Source: Tethya wilhelma
Lineage: Eukaryota > Porifera > Demospongiae > Tethyida > Tethyidae
DNA: 64,000 bases
Direction of reading: 5' to 3'
Assembly: GCA_964030475.1 (NCBI GenBank)
Contig: CAXIPT010000003.1
Location: forward strand, 2,409,862-2,473,861
Positions 11,699-23,561 of this stretch are shown one piece after another. A program made the position numbers and the translations under genes. Under the pieces are notes generated by a model. The model did not search any database. It saw nothing but the letters and a program-made list of their open reading frames with translations, and was not told where the DNA came from. Position 1 is the stretch's first letter. Each line of letters begins with the position of its first letter.

Positions 11699-12516
11699 CC
11701 CAGTACGGTAGTACTGGGTACACAGGAATGGCACGGATGGCCCATTAGCGCAATACAAATATTCACGCGAATAACTCTACAAAAACTGAGCGCTTAGCAC
11801 TAAAAGGCTTCTAAAGCTACTATTTAGCTCTTTCTCTTTCTAATGAGCCCAAAAACATGACCTAAAAACATCGCTAAAGTAACAAACAATGCTTATTTTT
11901 TAAAATTTTTACTACTTGTTCATTCACTTTTTTCAACACTACAGTGTGGAGACAATCAGAGACTGGTTAGTCCCTACAAAAAGCTTGAGTTATCTGAGTA
12001 GCAGCTATATTGTCTGCAAGAGCAGCTAATGCGCATGCGCATTATAAATGCCACGTGGATAAATGACCTTTGGATTCTGATGGCTACATTGAAGTACATG
12101 AATTTATACTCTAAGTTTCAAAGCTCTCTAGTTTTTGTTTAGGCTTATTTGTGTTGAAAACGGGTATAAAGGAATGTAGTACCTATGAAAAGGAGTTACT
12201 TTGTGCTGTCAAAGTAGTCTCAACACATTCTGGTTCTCTGGAAATGCTTTTCAAGTAAGTCAGTTAGGAAGTAAGTACGTAAGTTAGATGAACAAAATGG
12301 CACTCTTGTGGCTTCCCACTAGCGCTCTCTACGAGCGCTGAGGAAAGTTTTTGTGAGTGTTAGGCCTTGCATGCAATTGGTAATCTGTCAGTGAGAGCCT
12401 CTGAGCAAGTTTGAAGACTTAATTTTGTTTTGCTAGATTTTTATAGTGACCAACATTTTGTATTGTGTCTATGGGACAGTCGGCCCATTCCTACTATACG
12501 TACTACCGTACGTATG
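11699..12516 (+). mobile_element. Recombinant hairpin element with A-type ends on both sides
   Basis: The left end is subfamily 2: cccagtac, ggta, gtactggg, then acaggaatggc. At about 11905 the sequence switches to the right arm of a subfamily 1 B module and continues through a subfamily 1 body to the end atacgtac, tacc, gtacgtat at 12516. It contains gcgcatgcgc at 12031-12040. It appears to be a recombination product between the two subfamilies. Confidence 0.75.
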
Positions 12517-12669
12517 ATGTAGCTGGTTGCTTATGCTATAGGTTTCCATAAAACGTACCTCATGGCTCTAATGTGCGAGTCCCTTGGTATGCTAATTACT
12601 TCTATGACATTTGTATTTCACTGAATTAATCATTAGCTATTTGTACCACCTAATGAAATGTGAGTACTC

Positions 12670-12860
12670 AAAACTACACATTGATCATGTGTTGAATTGA
12701 CACACAAATAGTTAACATGTGTGTTATTTGGTTGCACATGTGTTAAAACAACACACTTTTTAGTTTAAAACACCATTTTGGTGAAAATAACACACTTTAG
12801 CACTTTTGACACATGTGTAACACACTACACATGTGTTGAATTGACACACCTGTTTTTACT
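12670..12860. repeat. Short foldback repeat rich in CACATGTG palindromes
   Basis: Both ends carry catgtgttgaattgacacac, as direct copies near 12688 and 12827. Between them lie several acacatgtgt palindromes and short inverted repeats (acacactttt, aaaataacacac). Length is about 190 bp with no coding potential. It sits just upstream of the first visible exon of the filamin-NHL gene and resembles a small MITE. Confidence 0.5.
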
Positions 12861-12905
12861 GTGTATATGCATGCATGCATGGGTCCATATGCCCTATATG
12901 TATAG

Positions 12906-14906
12906 CTCCAACAAGAGAATGCCCAACATCAAACAGAGCTAAAGAGGAAAGAGGTTGAAACACACACTCAGATTGTCGACATCAAGAAGGAACAAATCAG
13001 TCAACTCTCAGAAGTCATCAAAGAAAATGAGACTAAGATGGAGAAGCTTCAAGAGGAGTCAGTACTCTCTGAGAATAAACAACAGATTTTGAAGTTATCT
13101 CTGCTTGTGAAAGTGGGTCATCTTAAGCAACAGCTTGCTGATGCTGAAGATGCAAAGTGGCTAAGTCAGTACAAACTAAAGAAAGCTCAGGAATATCTTC
13201 AAATCTACAAGTCATCAATGGTATAGCATATATGCCTTTACTGGCATACAGTTTAATATATAATGTGACACCTAATTCTGAATGCATCCATTCCTTCCTT
13301 AATTCTAGCCTGATATCTCCAAGTGTACAGTGAGTCTTCCTCAGAAGAAGTTGGAGAAGCACACCCTATCTCACCTCCGAATCTGTCTCTTCAATGAGGA
13401 CGGTGACCCATGTAGTGGCATCCACTATATTAATGCCAAACTGACTCTACTAGCTGATGACTCAATTGTTGCTGGCACTTTCTCCAAACCAGTGAAAGAT
13501 AGCACTGGAGAGTATACAGTGAATTTCACTCCCACAAAAGCAGGTGATTGTGAGATCCAGGTGGCAGTGAATGGCACTACTCTTCCTTCAGGACCTTACA
13601 GAGTGATGGTTTATAACTATAATCCTGATGTAAGCTAGTACAGATAACTTTAGCATTTACCAAGACTCTGAGTCAATGTTATTTATGCCCATGCATACAT
13701 GTATACTGTAACATTCTATAATAGCCTAGAAAATGCTATAGCAGTGGTTCTTGTCTGAAAGCCGGAGAAAAAGACAAACTCGCAGAGTGTCAAGTTGTTT
13801 TGCTGGATAGTGATTCTGATCCTTGTTGGACGGCAGACGATGACTTTGAAGCTCAACTGGCAACACTTGGTCACAGAGAGAACACTCATCGAGTGAACCT
13901 CACAGCTGAATTGGTCCACTGCAAGAGCAACTCTACTATACAATGTGGTGTTTACAAGCATGAAAGGAATAAGTACAAGATCACCTACAAGCCTACTAAG
14001 AGAGGAAAGCATCAGATCAGCATCAAGATCAATGGAACTAATATACAAGGTAGTCCATTCACCATAGCAGTTATATCATCACCACAGAGTTTCAGACAAC
14101 CAGACAAAGTAATTGGAAATTTAAGTAGGCCTCACTTTATCACCACTAACACTCAAGAACAGATTTTTGTAACAGAGGTTAGTTCTCGCTGTGTCTCTGT
14201 GTTTAATTTTGATGGGAAGAGAATCCACACGTTCGGAAGTGAAGGAAGAAATAGTGCACTATTTCAATATCCTGCTGGTGTTTGTGTCGATGATGTAGGG
14301 AACGTTTATGTGATGGATAGTGACACTCATAGCATTCGAAAGTTTTCCTCCAATGGGGAATTTCTGAAATCAGTTGGATCATATGGCACTGGAGAACTAC
14401 AGTTTAACTATCCAATGGGAGTAGCCTTTAATTCAAACAACCAGAAACTCTACATTTGTGATGGTAGTTGTATACAGATTACATGCACTGATCTAACCTA
14501 CCATGGTACCATTGGCAGGGAGGGCAGAGGAGATGGCGAATTTAATAACCCACTAGATATTGCATTTAACAGTAAAGGACATATCTACGTCACTGATCAC
14601 AACAACCACCGTGTACAAATATTTAATCAAGATGGGACTTTTGTGAAAATACTGTCAAAAAAGGAACCAGGAGAAAGACTAAACTATCCATTTGGTATTG
14701 CTGTTGACTCTAATGATACTGTCTATGTGAGCGAGCTGTACAAGCATTGCATCTGTGTGTTCTCTGCTGAAGGTGAATACCTCACATCATTTGGTGGTTG
14801 GAGCACTGAAGGGAAGCAGTTCAATCGACCTAGTCGACTACACGTTGACAAGAATGACTCTCTTTATGTTTGTGACTATATCAATGGCCAAATCAAAATA
14901 TTTTGA
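12906..14906 (+). CDS. Filamin-NHL (TRIM-like) protein, 5' end missing
   Basis: Three exons are inferred from GT-AG sites with matching phase 0: 12906-13220, 13309-13629 and 13725-14906, giving 605 codons. Exon 1 encodes a coiled coil (LQQENAQHQTELKRKE onward). Exon 2 is a filamin/ABP280 repeat ending GPYRVMV. Exon 3 begins with a second filamin repeat ending GSPFTIAV, followed by about six NHL repeats that would form a beta-propeller (for example FQYPAGVCVDDVGNVYVMD). This order matches the C-terminal part of TRIM2/3/71-type proteins, which act as ubiquitin ligases or RNA-binding regulators. The RING and B-box exons expected upstream are not visible; the upstream kilobase is mobile-element sequence. 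It is either a 5'-truncated copy or a gene with distant first exons. The first in-frame ATG of the visible part is at 13038. Confidence 0.75.
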
Positions 14907-15204
14907 ATAATAATTGGGATTATCGAGTATGTCAATAATAATTATAATCATACTATAATCAGTCTGATCTCATAGTTCATACGTACAATGACATGTTTGG
15001 TATAAGCAGCTCATTTGTGTATAAATATAATTATAATTATACAGAATGCACACGTACATGCAGTTCAAATGATCATGGTAAAGTTAAGTTGCATTAAAAG
15101 GAAATTAGAATTATCATAAAATTAATAATTTCTATCTAGCTATATATAATAATTCCATGCCATTTGAGCCTTCTGGTGGTGTGTTTTATACATCATAATA
15201 ATAA
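14907..15204. other. AT-rich spacer, no feature seen
   Basis: Downstream flank of the filamin-NHL gene. Nothing recognisable except AT-rich runs. Confidence 0.5.
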
Positions 15205-16204
15205 CAAGTAGTAAAAATTTCAAAAAAATAAGTAGTGTAGGAATGGGCAGTGCGGTAAAAAGTATTGGAACAAGGCATGTCTCAATTTCGGCACATGACT
15301 ACTTCATTTTTATTCTTGTCAGTTGATCCTTCCTTAGGATCCTGCTAAGTGTCGTAAATGCAACGATCTGTACAATAGTGTGGTAGCTTATTATTGTATT
15401 GGTTCAAATTCCTACTAATCAGTAGGCTAAGCAGTGGAGCAAACTATAACAGACAGGTAACTTAAACCGGACTGTTAGCCAAGAGTTGGGTATAAAAAAT
15501 GAAGTAGTCATGTGCCGAAATTGAGACATGCCTTGTTCCAATACTTTTTACCGCACTGCCCATTCCTACACTACTTATTTTTTTGAAATTTTTACTACTT
15601 GTTCATTCACTTTTTTCAACACTACAGTGTGGAAAATATTAGAGACTGGTTAGTCTTTACAAAAAGCTTGAGTAGCAGCACTATATACTAGTGAAGGAGG
15701 CTAATGCGCATGCGCATAATAATGCCACGTGGATAATGACCTTTGAACTCTACAAGAAGATGGCTACATTGAAGTACATAAATTTATACTCTCAGTTTCA
15801 AAGCTTTCTAGTTTTTGTTTAGGCTTATTTGTGATGAAAACGAGTATCAAGGAATGTAGTACCTATGAAAAGAACTTACTTTGTGCTGTCAAAGTTGGCT
15901 CAACACATTCTGGTTCTCTGGAAATGCTTTTCAAGTAAGTCAGTTAGGAAGTACATACGTAAGTAAGTTAGATGAACAAAAATATGGCACTATGGTGGCT
16001 TCCCCCTAGCACTCTCTATGAGTGCTGAGGAAACTTTTTGCGAGTTTCAAGACTTGTAAGCAGTTGGTAATCTGTTAGTGAGAGCCTCTGAGCAACTCTG
16101 AAAGTTTGATTTTGTTTGACTAGATTTTTATGGTGACCAACATTTTGTATTGTGTCTATGGGACAGCTGGCCCATTCCTACTATACGTACTACCGTACGT
16201 ATGA
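15205..16204 (-). mobile_element. Composite hairpin element, subfamily 1, intact 1-kb copy
   Basis: Begins caagtagtaaaaatttc. It has a B module with near-perfect inverted arms (about 15205-15303 and 15503-15602) around a 200-bp spacer, then the body, and ends in the A hairpin atacgtac-tacc-gtacgtat at about 16183-16202. The flanking ataa on both sides is a possible 4-bp target duplication. gcgcatgcgc is at 15706-15715. No protein is encoded. Confidence 0.85.
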
Positions 16205-17060
16205 TAAGTGCCATTCGTAGGTGTGATACAGATCATTCATAATATAACTCATTTAACTCTATTAACATTCACTAACCACTCAGCATTGATGTTACAGCAC
16301 CAGCATCGCACCTATTCAATTAATAATTCAACTATTTCTTCTTGCTCCTCACATAAAGATCTCGGCATTTTACTCACCTCCAATCTCAACTGGTCTGAAC
16401 ACATAGCCAATATCACTTCAAAGGCCTACCAAAAGCTTGGTCTTCTAAGACGTACATTTAATTCCTCCAATAGTTCACTAGCTAAAAAGAATACCTTTAT
16501 CTTGCTTATGTTTGCTCTAACCTTTTGTATGCTTCTCAAGTCTGGAGGCCATCATTGTTGAAAGATATTGCTACTCTTGAAAGTGTACAGCGCCGAGCAA
16601 CCAAGTTCCTATTGAATGATTATACTCTTCCTCCTACAAGAGCCGTTTGATGTCTCTAAACTTATTTCCACTAATGATGATTCTTGAACTTAATGATATT
16701 AGTTTCTTTATCAAATGTTTGCACCAACCGTGCCCATCTTTTGACATCCACTCTATTATCTCCTTCAATGAAAACCCAACCAGATCTGGTACATGTTGCA
16801 AACTCAACCAACCACTCTGCAGATCAAATAAAGATCGACATCTTTACTTCAACCGTCTTCCATGACTTTGAAACTCATTACCAATTATTGATTTATTCCT
16901 TTCTCATGAAACCATAATGTCAAAACTGAAGCAACTTTTTTGGAATCACTTTGTTAATCATTTCAATGATGAGGATCTGTGTTCTTTCCATATTTGTTGC
17001 CCCTGCAGTAAATGCTCCATCTTACCTACCAAACAATTATCATCCTAAATTATTATTATT
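16205..17060 (+). pseudogene. LINE (non-LTR retrotransposon) reverse transcriptase C-terminal remnant
   Basis: Frame-broken pieces read as the tail of a CR1/jockey-like reverse transcriptase. Visible are SHKDLGILLTSNLNWSEHI, then in another frame ASQVWRPSLLKDIATLES, VQRRATKFLLNDYTLP, and further on a Cys motif of the type LCSFHICCPCSKCS. At least three frameshifts and several stops are present. The fragment abuts the end of the hairpin element, and only the 3' part of the LINE is present, as expected for 5'-truncated insertion. Confidence 0.75.
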
Positions 17061-17695
17061 CTCATGCACTTTCTGATCCATTCAACTGTTTCACTTATGC
17101 AACAAATGATCATGAACTAGATACTATGTTGTATAATTTTATGTTTGTCATGGCTGCTATTTTATAGTTGTCCATCAGCATGTATCACTTCGTTCACTGT
17201 GTCATATCTCACCAAATCCCTCTCCTTTGTACTTATATATGTCCACATGCTGTAAAGCAATATTAATAATAATAATAATAATAATTTTATAACTGGCCAT
17301 GGATGCCCAGCATGCATAATTTATGAGGTATAACTGAAGAAAAAAAGAAAATGAAAAGCACCATATAAAGTAGTCACAGTCATGCCGAAATTGAGACATG
17401 CCTATTTTTTACAACTGTTACACTCCCTGTTCCTATAATTATACACTATCAACTTATTATTTTAGACTTTTTACTATATTCTTGTATATAGGTATATAAA
17501 TGGCATTTGTATTTGAGATAATTATGCACGTACTGTTACAGGGCTGTTCAGCAGTGACATGGTAAAGATCATCAAGTTCAAAAGGTACAATCACAGCGGT
17601 TTCAATTAATCTAGATTGCGGTTTTCAGCGTTCCTAAACGCTCTGGTGGTATCCATGCATGAACTGGAGATTTCCGACTCATTATATAATCCAAG
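17061..17695. other. Spacer with TAA microsatellite and degenerate B-module half
   Basis: A (taa)n run lies at about 17261-17284. At 17365-17455 a decayed right arm of a B module can be read (gccgaaattgagacatgcc, then ttcctataattatacact). The last 100 bp before 17696 are probably the 5' UTR of the FIS1-like gene. Confidence 0.5.
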
Positions 17696-18006
17696 ATGTC
17701 TAAAGAGTTAGAAGAGGCAGTTATCGGAGATTTTGTGACTGTTGAAGCTATTGAGGTACAATATTGAACAGCATAATTATAGCAAACTAAACTTGAATTA
17801 TCATGGCATCTTTAGACTCAATGAATGATTCTATCTCAACTACAGTATAGTAATGTATGATGCTCTCTGTCTTACACCATGCACACAGTACAGACAAAGT
17901 ATAGCTGAAAGTAGACAGACAGATGATGATATATTTATCTACGCCTGGCACCTAATAAAGAGCCAAAGCAAACAAGACATCCACAAAGGCTTAAGATTAA
18001 TACAAG
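17696..18006 (+). CDS. FIS1: FIS1-like mitochondrial fission protein, exons 1-2 (5' part only)
   Basis: Exon 1 is 17696-17755 (ATG to ATT GAG, 20 codons, donor gtacaa). Exon 2 is 17889-18006 (acceptor cacacag, donor gtaggc). Together they read MSKELEEAVIGDFVTVEAIE, then YRQSIAESRQTDDDIFIYA, then WHLIKSQSKQDIHKGLRLIQ. This matches the N-terminal TPR-like half of FIS1, an outer mitochondrial membrane adaptor in fission; compare the family pattern FEYAWCLVRS...DDIRKGIVLLEEL. Exon 2 ends in phase 1. The expected next exon is not found downstream on this strand. An exon that continues the protein in exactly this phase lies on the opposite strand at 37415-37591. The C-terminal membrane anchor was not found. 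Confidence 0.8.
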
Positions 18007-18715
18007 GTAGGCATATCACCTATGGAATACCTTAATGTTACAATTATTTACAGGTACATTTTTTTTTGGCGGATTTTAGATTCTATGTTTTTACCGCTAT
18101 TAAATTTTGCTATAATATTATTGAAGAAGAATAGTCACTATTGAATGCATTCATGACACTCCAGCCACGTCAAAGTTCAACGCCCTTGCCTTGCGGCACT
18201 ATAGTAAACTGTTAGCATATAGCAGAGGAAGGCTAGAACTACCATGAGTGGTGGTTTACATAATTACTACACATGCTGTAATGGGGTGGCTACCATCAGT
18301 GAGTATTATATGACAGTTTGTTCCTAAAAATAACTTCTTTACGGGAGCTAATTTGCAGCTAGCCATCCCCAAAAATACTATGATCAAACGCTGGTACCAT
18401 TCAGCAAAGATTTTTTTTAATAACAATAAGGTGTATGAATGTGTGGTCTGTACTGTACTGTTATAATTATAATCTATAATCACTTGCTGCCCATTGCTAT
18501 ATATTCTTGACATATACTGTTAGCCTATAACTTAATGTTCATCACAACTTCTACATACTATATATTGATGTGCACAAGACCTGTACCCGTAGATGTACAC
18601 ATGTCAACTTTGAACTATATGTTGTGTTAGCACTAAACAAGCCAAATGTGTAATGTAATTGCTTGCGTTTCCACACTATATACAATAATTATCTTGACAA
18701 AAACAATTCTGAATC
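18007..18715. other. Presumed FIS1 intron sequence, no exon seen
   Basis: Follows the exon 2 donor. No exon matching the second TPR half of FIS1 could be found here on either strand. Confidence 0.45.
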
Positions 18716-19708
18716 ATCATACGTACGGTAGTACGTATAGTAGGAATGGGCCAGCTGTCCCATAGACACAATACAAAATGTTGGTCACCATAAAAATCTA
18801 GTCAAACAAAATCAAACTTTCAGAGTTGCTCAGAGGCTCTCACTAACAGATTACCAACTGCTTACAAGTCTTGAAACTCGCAAAAAGTTTCCTCAGCACT
18901 CGTAGAGAGCGCTAGGGGGAAGCCACCATAGTGCCATTTTTGTTCATCTAACTTACTTACGTACGTACGTACGTACGTACTTCCTAACTGACTTACTTGA
19001 AAAGCATTTCCAGAGAACCAGAATGTGTTGAGCCAACTTTGATAGCACGAAGTAACTCCTTTTCATAGGTAGTACATTCCTTGATACTCGTTTTCATCAC
19101 AAATAAGCCTAAACAAAAACTAGAAAGCTTTGAAACTGAGAGTATAAATTTATGTACTTCAATGTAGCCATCTTCTTGTAGAGTTCAAAGGTCATTATCC
19201 ACGTGGCATTATCATTATGCGCATTAGCCTTCTCCACTAGTAGTGCTGCTACTCAAGCTTTTTGTAAAGACTAACCAGTCTCTAATATTTTCGTTGAAAA
19301 AAGTGAATGAACAAGTAGTAAAAATTTCAAAAAAATAAGTAGTGTAGGAATGGGCAGTGCGGTAAAAAGCATTGGAACAAGGCATGTCTCAATTTCGGCA
19401 CATGACTACTTCATTTTTTATACCCGACTCTTGGCTAACAGTCCAGTTTAAGTTACCTGTCTGTTATAGTTTGCTCCACTGCTTATAGCCTACTGATTAG
19501 TAGGAATTTGAACCAATACAATAATAAGCTACCGCACTATTGTACAGATCGTTGCATTTACGACACTTAGCAGGATCCTAAGGAAGGATCAACTGACAAG
19601 AATAAAAATGAAGTAGTCATGTGCCGAAATTGAGACATGCCTTGTTCCAATGCTTTTTACCGCACTGCCCATTCCTACACTACTTATTTTTTTGAAATTT
19701 TTACTACA
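18716..19708 (+). mobile_element. Composite hairpin element, subfamily 1, intact copy
   Basis: Opens with the A hairpin atacgtac-ggta-gtacgtat, then the body with an (ACGT)n run at 18957-18980, and closes with a B module (arms about 19315-19415 and 19608-19707). In this copy both B arms carry the same variant (aaagcattgg and its complement ccaatgcttt) where the 15205 copy has aaagtattgg in both arms. It lies in what should be intron 2 of the FIS1-like gene. Confidence 0.85.
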
Positions 19709-19709
19709 T

Positions 19710-21501
19710 GTATACATACATATACCTGGGGAAAAGCCCGGAATAATCAAGCCAATTGAGTCTCTAAACACAGAAGAAAATAAAGTTGAGCTGAGGAAAA
19801 GAGATGTGTATACAACATCAACAACAAAGAAAAATATTCAACAAGATTTGTAGAATGCACTCTCAGGGATTCAGAGAGTTCCATCCCTTCTGCTAAAAGA
19901 GACTACTCAGTTACTAGACACGTTAAATTTACAGGATTACGAGGTCCTGCCCTGTGAACCTTTGCATGACCTGAAAGGCCACATCGACAATGTTTTGCAA
20001 GAGCTCCCTGAATTAATCGATGGTTATTTGAAGAAAGAGTTCAAAAAATTGATAGCAGCTCATGTACACAAAGAGAAAAGACTGGTGTTGGCTACAGATG
20101 TGTGATAATACACCTTGTTGCATTGCTACACAAGAAAAGTACACCTGAAAAGGTTGTTCAGCTACTTGAAACACTAGATCATTACATTATTACATTAAAT
20201 CATTACAGAGATCTGCAACAAAAAGGAGCAAGAAAGGTGTCCTCGACTAGTGCTACGTTCGTACAACAACACTTTGGTACACTATGAGCTTCTAGAGGAA
20301 CTAGTACCACAGCCAAAACACATCCGCAACTATATGAAGTCTATCTGCATGCAATAACAGTCCATGGACCTCACATCTTTGAAATTGTCAATCTTAAGTC
20401 TGTTAATGCAGAGCATGAAGAGAGACTTTTTGGGCAGGCTAAGGATATTGCTTCATCCAGGATAAACAGGAAGCCAGAAACTATAGTTCCAAACACCCTG
20501 CTTCGGCTTCAGGCTAAACAGAAAAGAAATGACCTTTATTCTCACTATATAACTCTTACAGTAAAATATAAAGGATGCCAAAGGGATCAAAATGTATACT
20601 TCTCACGAGTTCATCACGGAACGTACCAGCAGTTGGCAAGCTCATCTTCAGCGCATCTCACATTACCTAAAAGAAGGAGAGGGTGAATGGTGGAAGGAAA
20701 CAGAAGGTGGATATGAGTTTCTGGATGGCGAGGCTATTCAGTCAACACCATACAAACCTCACCTTTGCCACTTCTGGGAAAAAGATCTGCAAAATATTGA
20801 GAAGGAAAAAGAGGACGTATGGCAAGACATAGTGAGTGATGAGAATGTGAAACTACCTGCAATATTTGTTCGGCTGTTTGATGAGAATGGGACTTATCAA
20901 GGACGCAGGCACTACAAAGAATATGCTTACAATAATTATAATGATGACAGTGAAACAGCCGAAGAAAGTGTTAACATGGATACATCATCCTCAATTGATA
21001 CCAGTGAACATGTTATTCCAGCAGAATCCACAAATGAAATTGAGACACAGGCACATATAAAACTTGATGAGGCTCACCTAAGTGATAAAGATAACAATGC
21101 TGGACCCCAGACACTGACCAAATGGAATGCACACCTGCAAGTGCAATACGTGAAGTTGGAGTATGTCTGGATGAAAAAGTACAAGGATTAAGTTTAAAAA
21201 CTAAATTGGCAAAGGCCCTACATCAAATCTTGAAGCACTCAAATGAAGATCTAATTGATTTAGATTGATATGCAAAGGCAAACAGTGTAGCCATGAAGAC
21301 CAACAAAGATATGCAACAATTTTATGTAAGTTAAAAGGAGCATTTCTTGAAAAGATTCAACACTGTATTACTGACTATGAACAGTCACACTACACTACTT
21401 ACTCCAGTTCACCAGATGATGACATGTACAACTCTCTATTGAAAACCAGAAACTATGTAAGAACAAATATACTGACTTCACAAGATTTTACAAAATTTTG
21501 A
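19710..21501 (+). pseudogene. Broken transposon-associated gene (PLHDLKGH-type family)
   Basis: A degenerate coding region can be followed through several frames. A first frame containing KRDVYTTSTTKKNIQQDL is broken by TAG and then continues as ALSGIQRVPSLLLKE, YEVLPCEPLHDLKGHIDN and ELPELIDGYLKKEFKKL. A second piece holds VALLHKKSTPEKVVQLLETL, then HPQLYEVYLHAITVHGPHI. A third, open from 20592 to 21191, holds SWQAHLQRISHYLKEGEG, WWKETEGGYEFLDG and an acidic tail. A last piece is at 21265-21501. I recall this domain order from multi-copy uncharacterised genes in sponges and cnidarians that behave like mobile DNA, but cannot name the superfamily. Stops and frameshifts show that this copy is dead. 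Confidence 0.65.
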
Positions 21502-21523
21502 ACTGTATCAGTCTATATAAGTA

Positions 21524-22525
21524 CAAGTAAAAAAAACATTGGAAATGTAATGAGACACAGGAATGGCTAAATCGTAAAAAAAAATGCAAACAAGATGGAA
21601 TGGCTGTTAGTGTGTGCAGAATTCTTCCTGTAAGGGCTGCATTTAACAATCTCCTTTTGAGTCTCTTATTTTGCCCACAAGAAGAATTCCTTACACACTC
21701 TAACAGCCTGTTTGCGTTCTTTTTACGACTTAGCCATTCCTGTGTCTCATTACATTTGCAATGTTTTTTTTTTACTTGTTTGTTCTCATTTTTCCATATT
21801 TCTACAAATTACATTTGAGTTGGTGTGTGTAGCTAGCTACTGAGCTAGTAGTTTGGCAAGCCAGACTCACTGAGCCAGCGGTGGGCTGCTGAGCTGGTAC
21901 TTGAAGTCACAAGTTGTGTAGAAACACACATCTCAGTCATTTGGAGGCAGGAGCTATATCATAAGATTTACTTGTCTTTCTATATGTTATGATAATCAAA
22001 GTCCTGATTCATCTCAATCAGGTATCACAAAATTGTTCCAGGCAACTTCATTCCAAATAATGCACACTTTTGTGTGTGGAAAAGGTCGTCAATTCGAATT
22101 TTCTAGAAGTAATGAATTATGCATTAGTGTAGAAATTAATGGCGGCCATATGGATGAGGCGCTTTTCGCCTTGTATCTAGCTACTCAATGAGAGGCGCTA
22201 AAAACTGATGGCAAAAGCGACTGTCCTGGAAGAAACCAAGTTCGTTCGTTCAAGAATCAGCTTCTAAAAGTGAATAGTCTCTGAGAAAAGTTGAGCCAAG
22301 ATAGAAAAAGAAGAAAAAAAATAAGATGGAGAAAATTGAAGGTTTGGCATGTTTGTGTTTGTTACTTTAGCGAGGGCTCATTAGAAACAGAAAGATCTAA
22401 ATAGTAGCTTTAGAAGCCTTTTAGTTCTAAGCGCTCAGTTTTTGCAGAGTTATTCGCGTGAATATTTGTATTGCGCTAATGGGCCATCCTTGCCATTCCT
22501 GTGTACCCAGTACTACCGTACTGGG
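21524..22525 (-). mobile_element. Composite hairpin element, subfamily 2 (1 kb)
   Basis: Same architecture and length as the subfamily 1 elements but a different sequence. A hairpin module spans 21524-21778 (arms start caagtaaaaaaaacattgg and end ccaatg-poly T-acttg). Next comes a body beginning ttgttctcattttt and ending in the A-prime hairpin cccagtac-tacc-gtactggg at about 22506-22525. The shared layout of caagta, an A-rich tract, aggaatgg and gtaaaaa links it to subfamily 1. No ORF of its own. Confidence 0.75.
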
Positions 22526-23561
22526 AATAATATACCTGTCCAGATTATTTTAGTGGTTAGGCCATGGAACTTGCATATGCCTACAGTAGTGTATGTATGT
22601 GAGAATGTGCATGAGTAGATGATATGTGACTGCCACACTAGAAAGTGTGTGGAGAGGTTGGTATACAGTTGGTGTCCTAGAAAAATTTGAAGTGATACGG
22701 TTACTTTCCATACTGAAGTTGAGAGTTGAGGAGACATTGGTGTAGAAAGACACTTGCTGATCGATGCCTAGAGTAGTGTGTGTATGGGAGTAAGAATAAG
22801 CTCTGCGCACTTAAGGCCTGGGTCAACCAAAAATGCATCAAAATTGCACATAACAACAACCCACTTTATATATCTTTTGAACTTAAAAGTTTTGATAGAG
22901 AAACTTTAATTTGTAGTTCTGGACAAATCCATGGATGCTTTCCTCTGTAGTGTAAAAAAAATCTCAGCCATGCAGTATAGTGCTAGCTACATTCTTATAT
23001 GTACAGAAGCCAGCCCATTGAATTCTTTTCTGTGAATTTTAAATTTTGCATGAACTGTGAGTCATAGAGTGTTCTTAATTGTACCTTACATATACCTGTG
23101 GGGAGTACATGTTGTTCACTTTAACTAACTATTGCCATATAGTCCCAAATCGGAAGTGCAGCTCTCAATTATTGAGAACCATATATGACTTGAAGGAAAC
23201 ACAAGATCATGGATACACTTCAATTATTGGTGATTACACTGTCACATGATTCAATTCATTAATGAATGTTTATTGCACTTACACCTTTTTTCTATTATTA
23301 ATATGCAATTTATGGTGTCAAGGATGTATGGGAAGATGTATGGGATATCTAATCACCAGATCTACCACAGTGTGGGGTGGGGCTCTACAGAGTTTGCATG
23401 ACTGTGGGAGTGAAGCTAAGCTACCAGCTAGGCTACACACTACAATAAACATGCAGGAAGAGGTAGAGAGGGAGGGAGGGGGAAACTGAGCTCAACATAG
23501 ACTTCAAAGACACATTGAATGCATGCATGCTGTGGAAACCTGCAAAGTAAGTCAACCTTAC
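22526..23561. other. Region downstream of elongase exon 2, no further exon found
   Basis: I looked on the minus strand for the histidine-box exons of the elongase and saw none. A short diverged direct repeat (gcctacagtagtgtatgtat and gcctagagtagtgtgtgtat) occurs at about 22577 and 22766. The rest is featureless AT-rich sequence. Confidence 0.5.

Noticed and set aside
16208..16917. Independent small genes in the 16-17 kb region
   Set aside because: The frames are consecutive pieces of one frame-shifted LINE reverse transcriptase tail.
18957..18980. CRISPR-like or regulatory meaning of regularly spaced ACGT repeats
   Set aside because: Simple tetranucleotide microsatellite without spacers inside a transposable element.
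23433..23561. Continuation of the elongase frame past 23562
   Set aside because: The donor gtaagg at 23561 is strong and the following residues do not resemble the ELOVL family.
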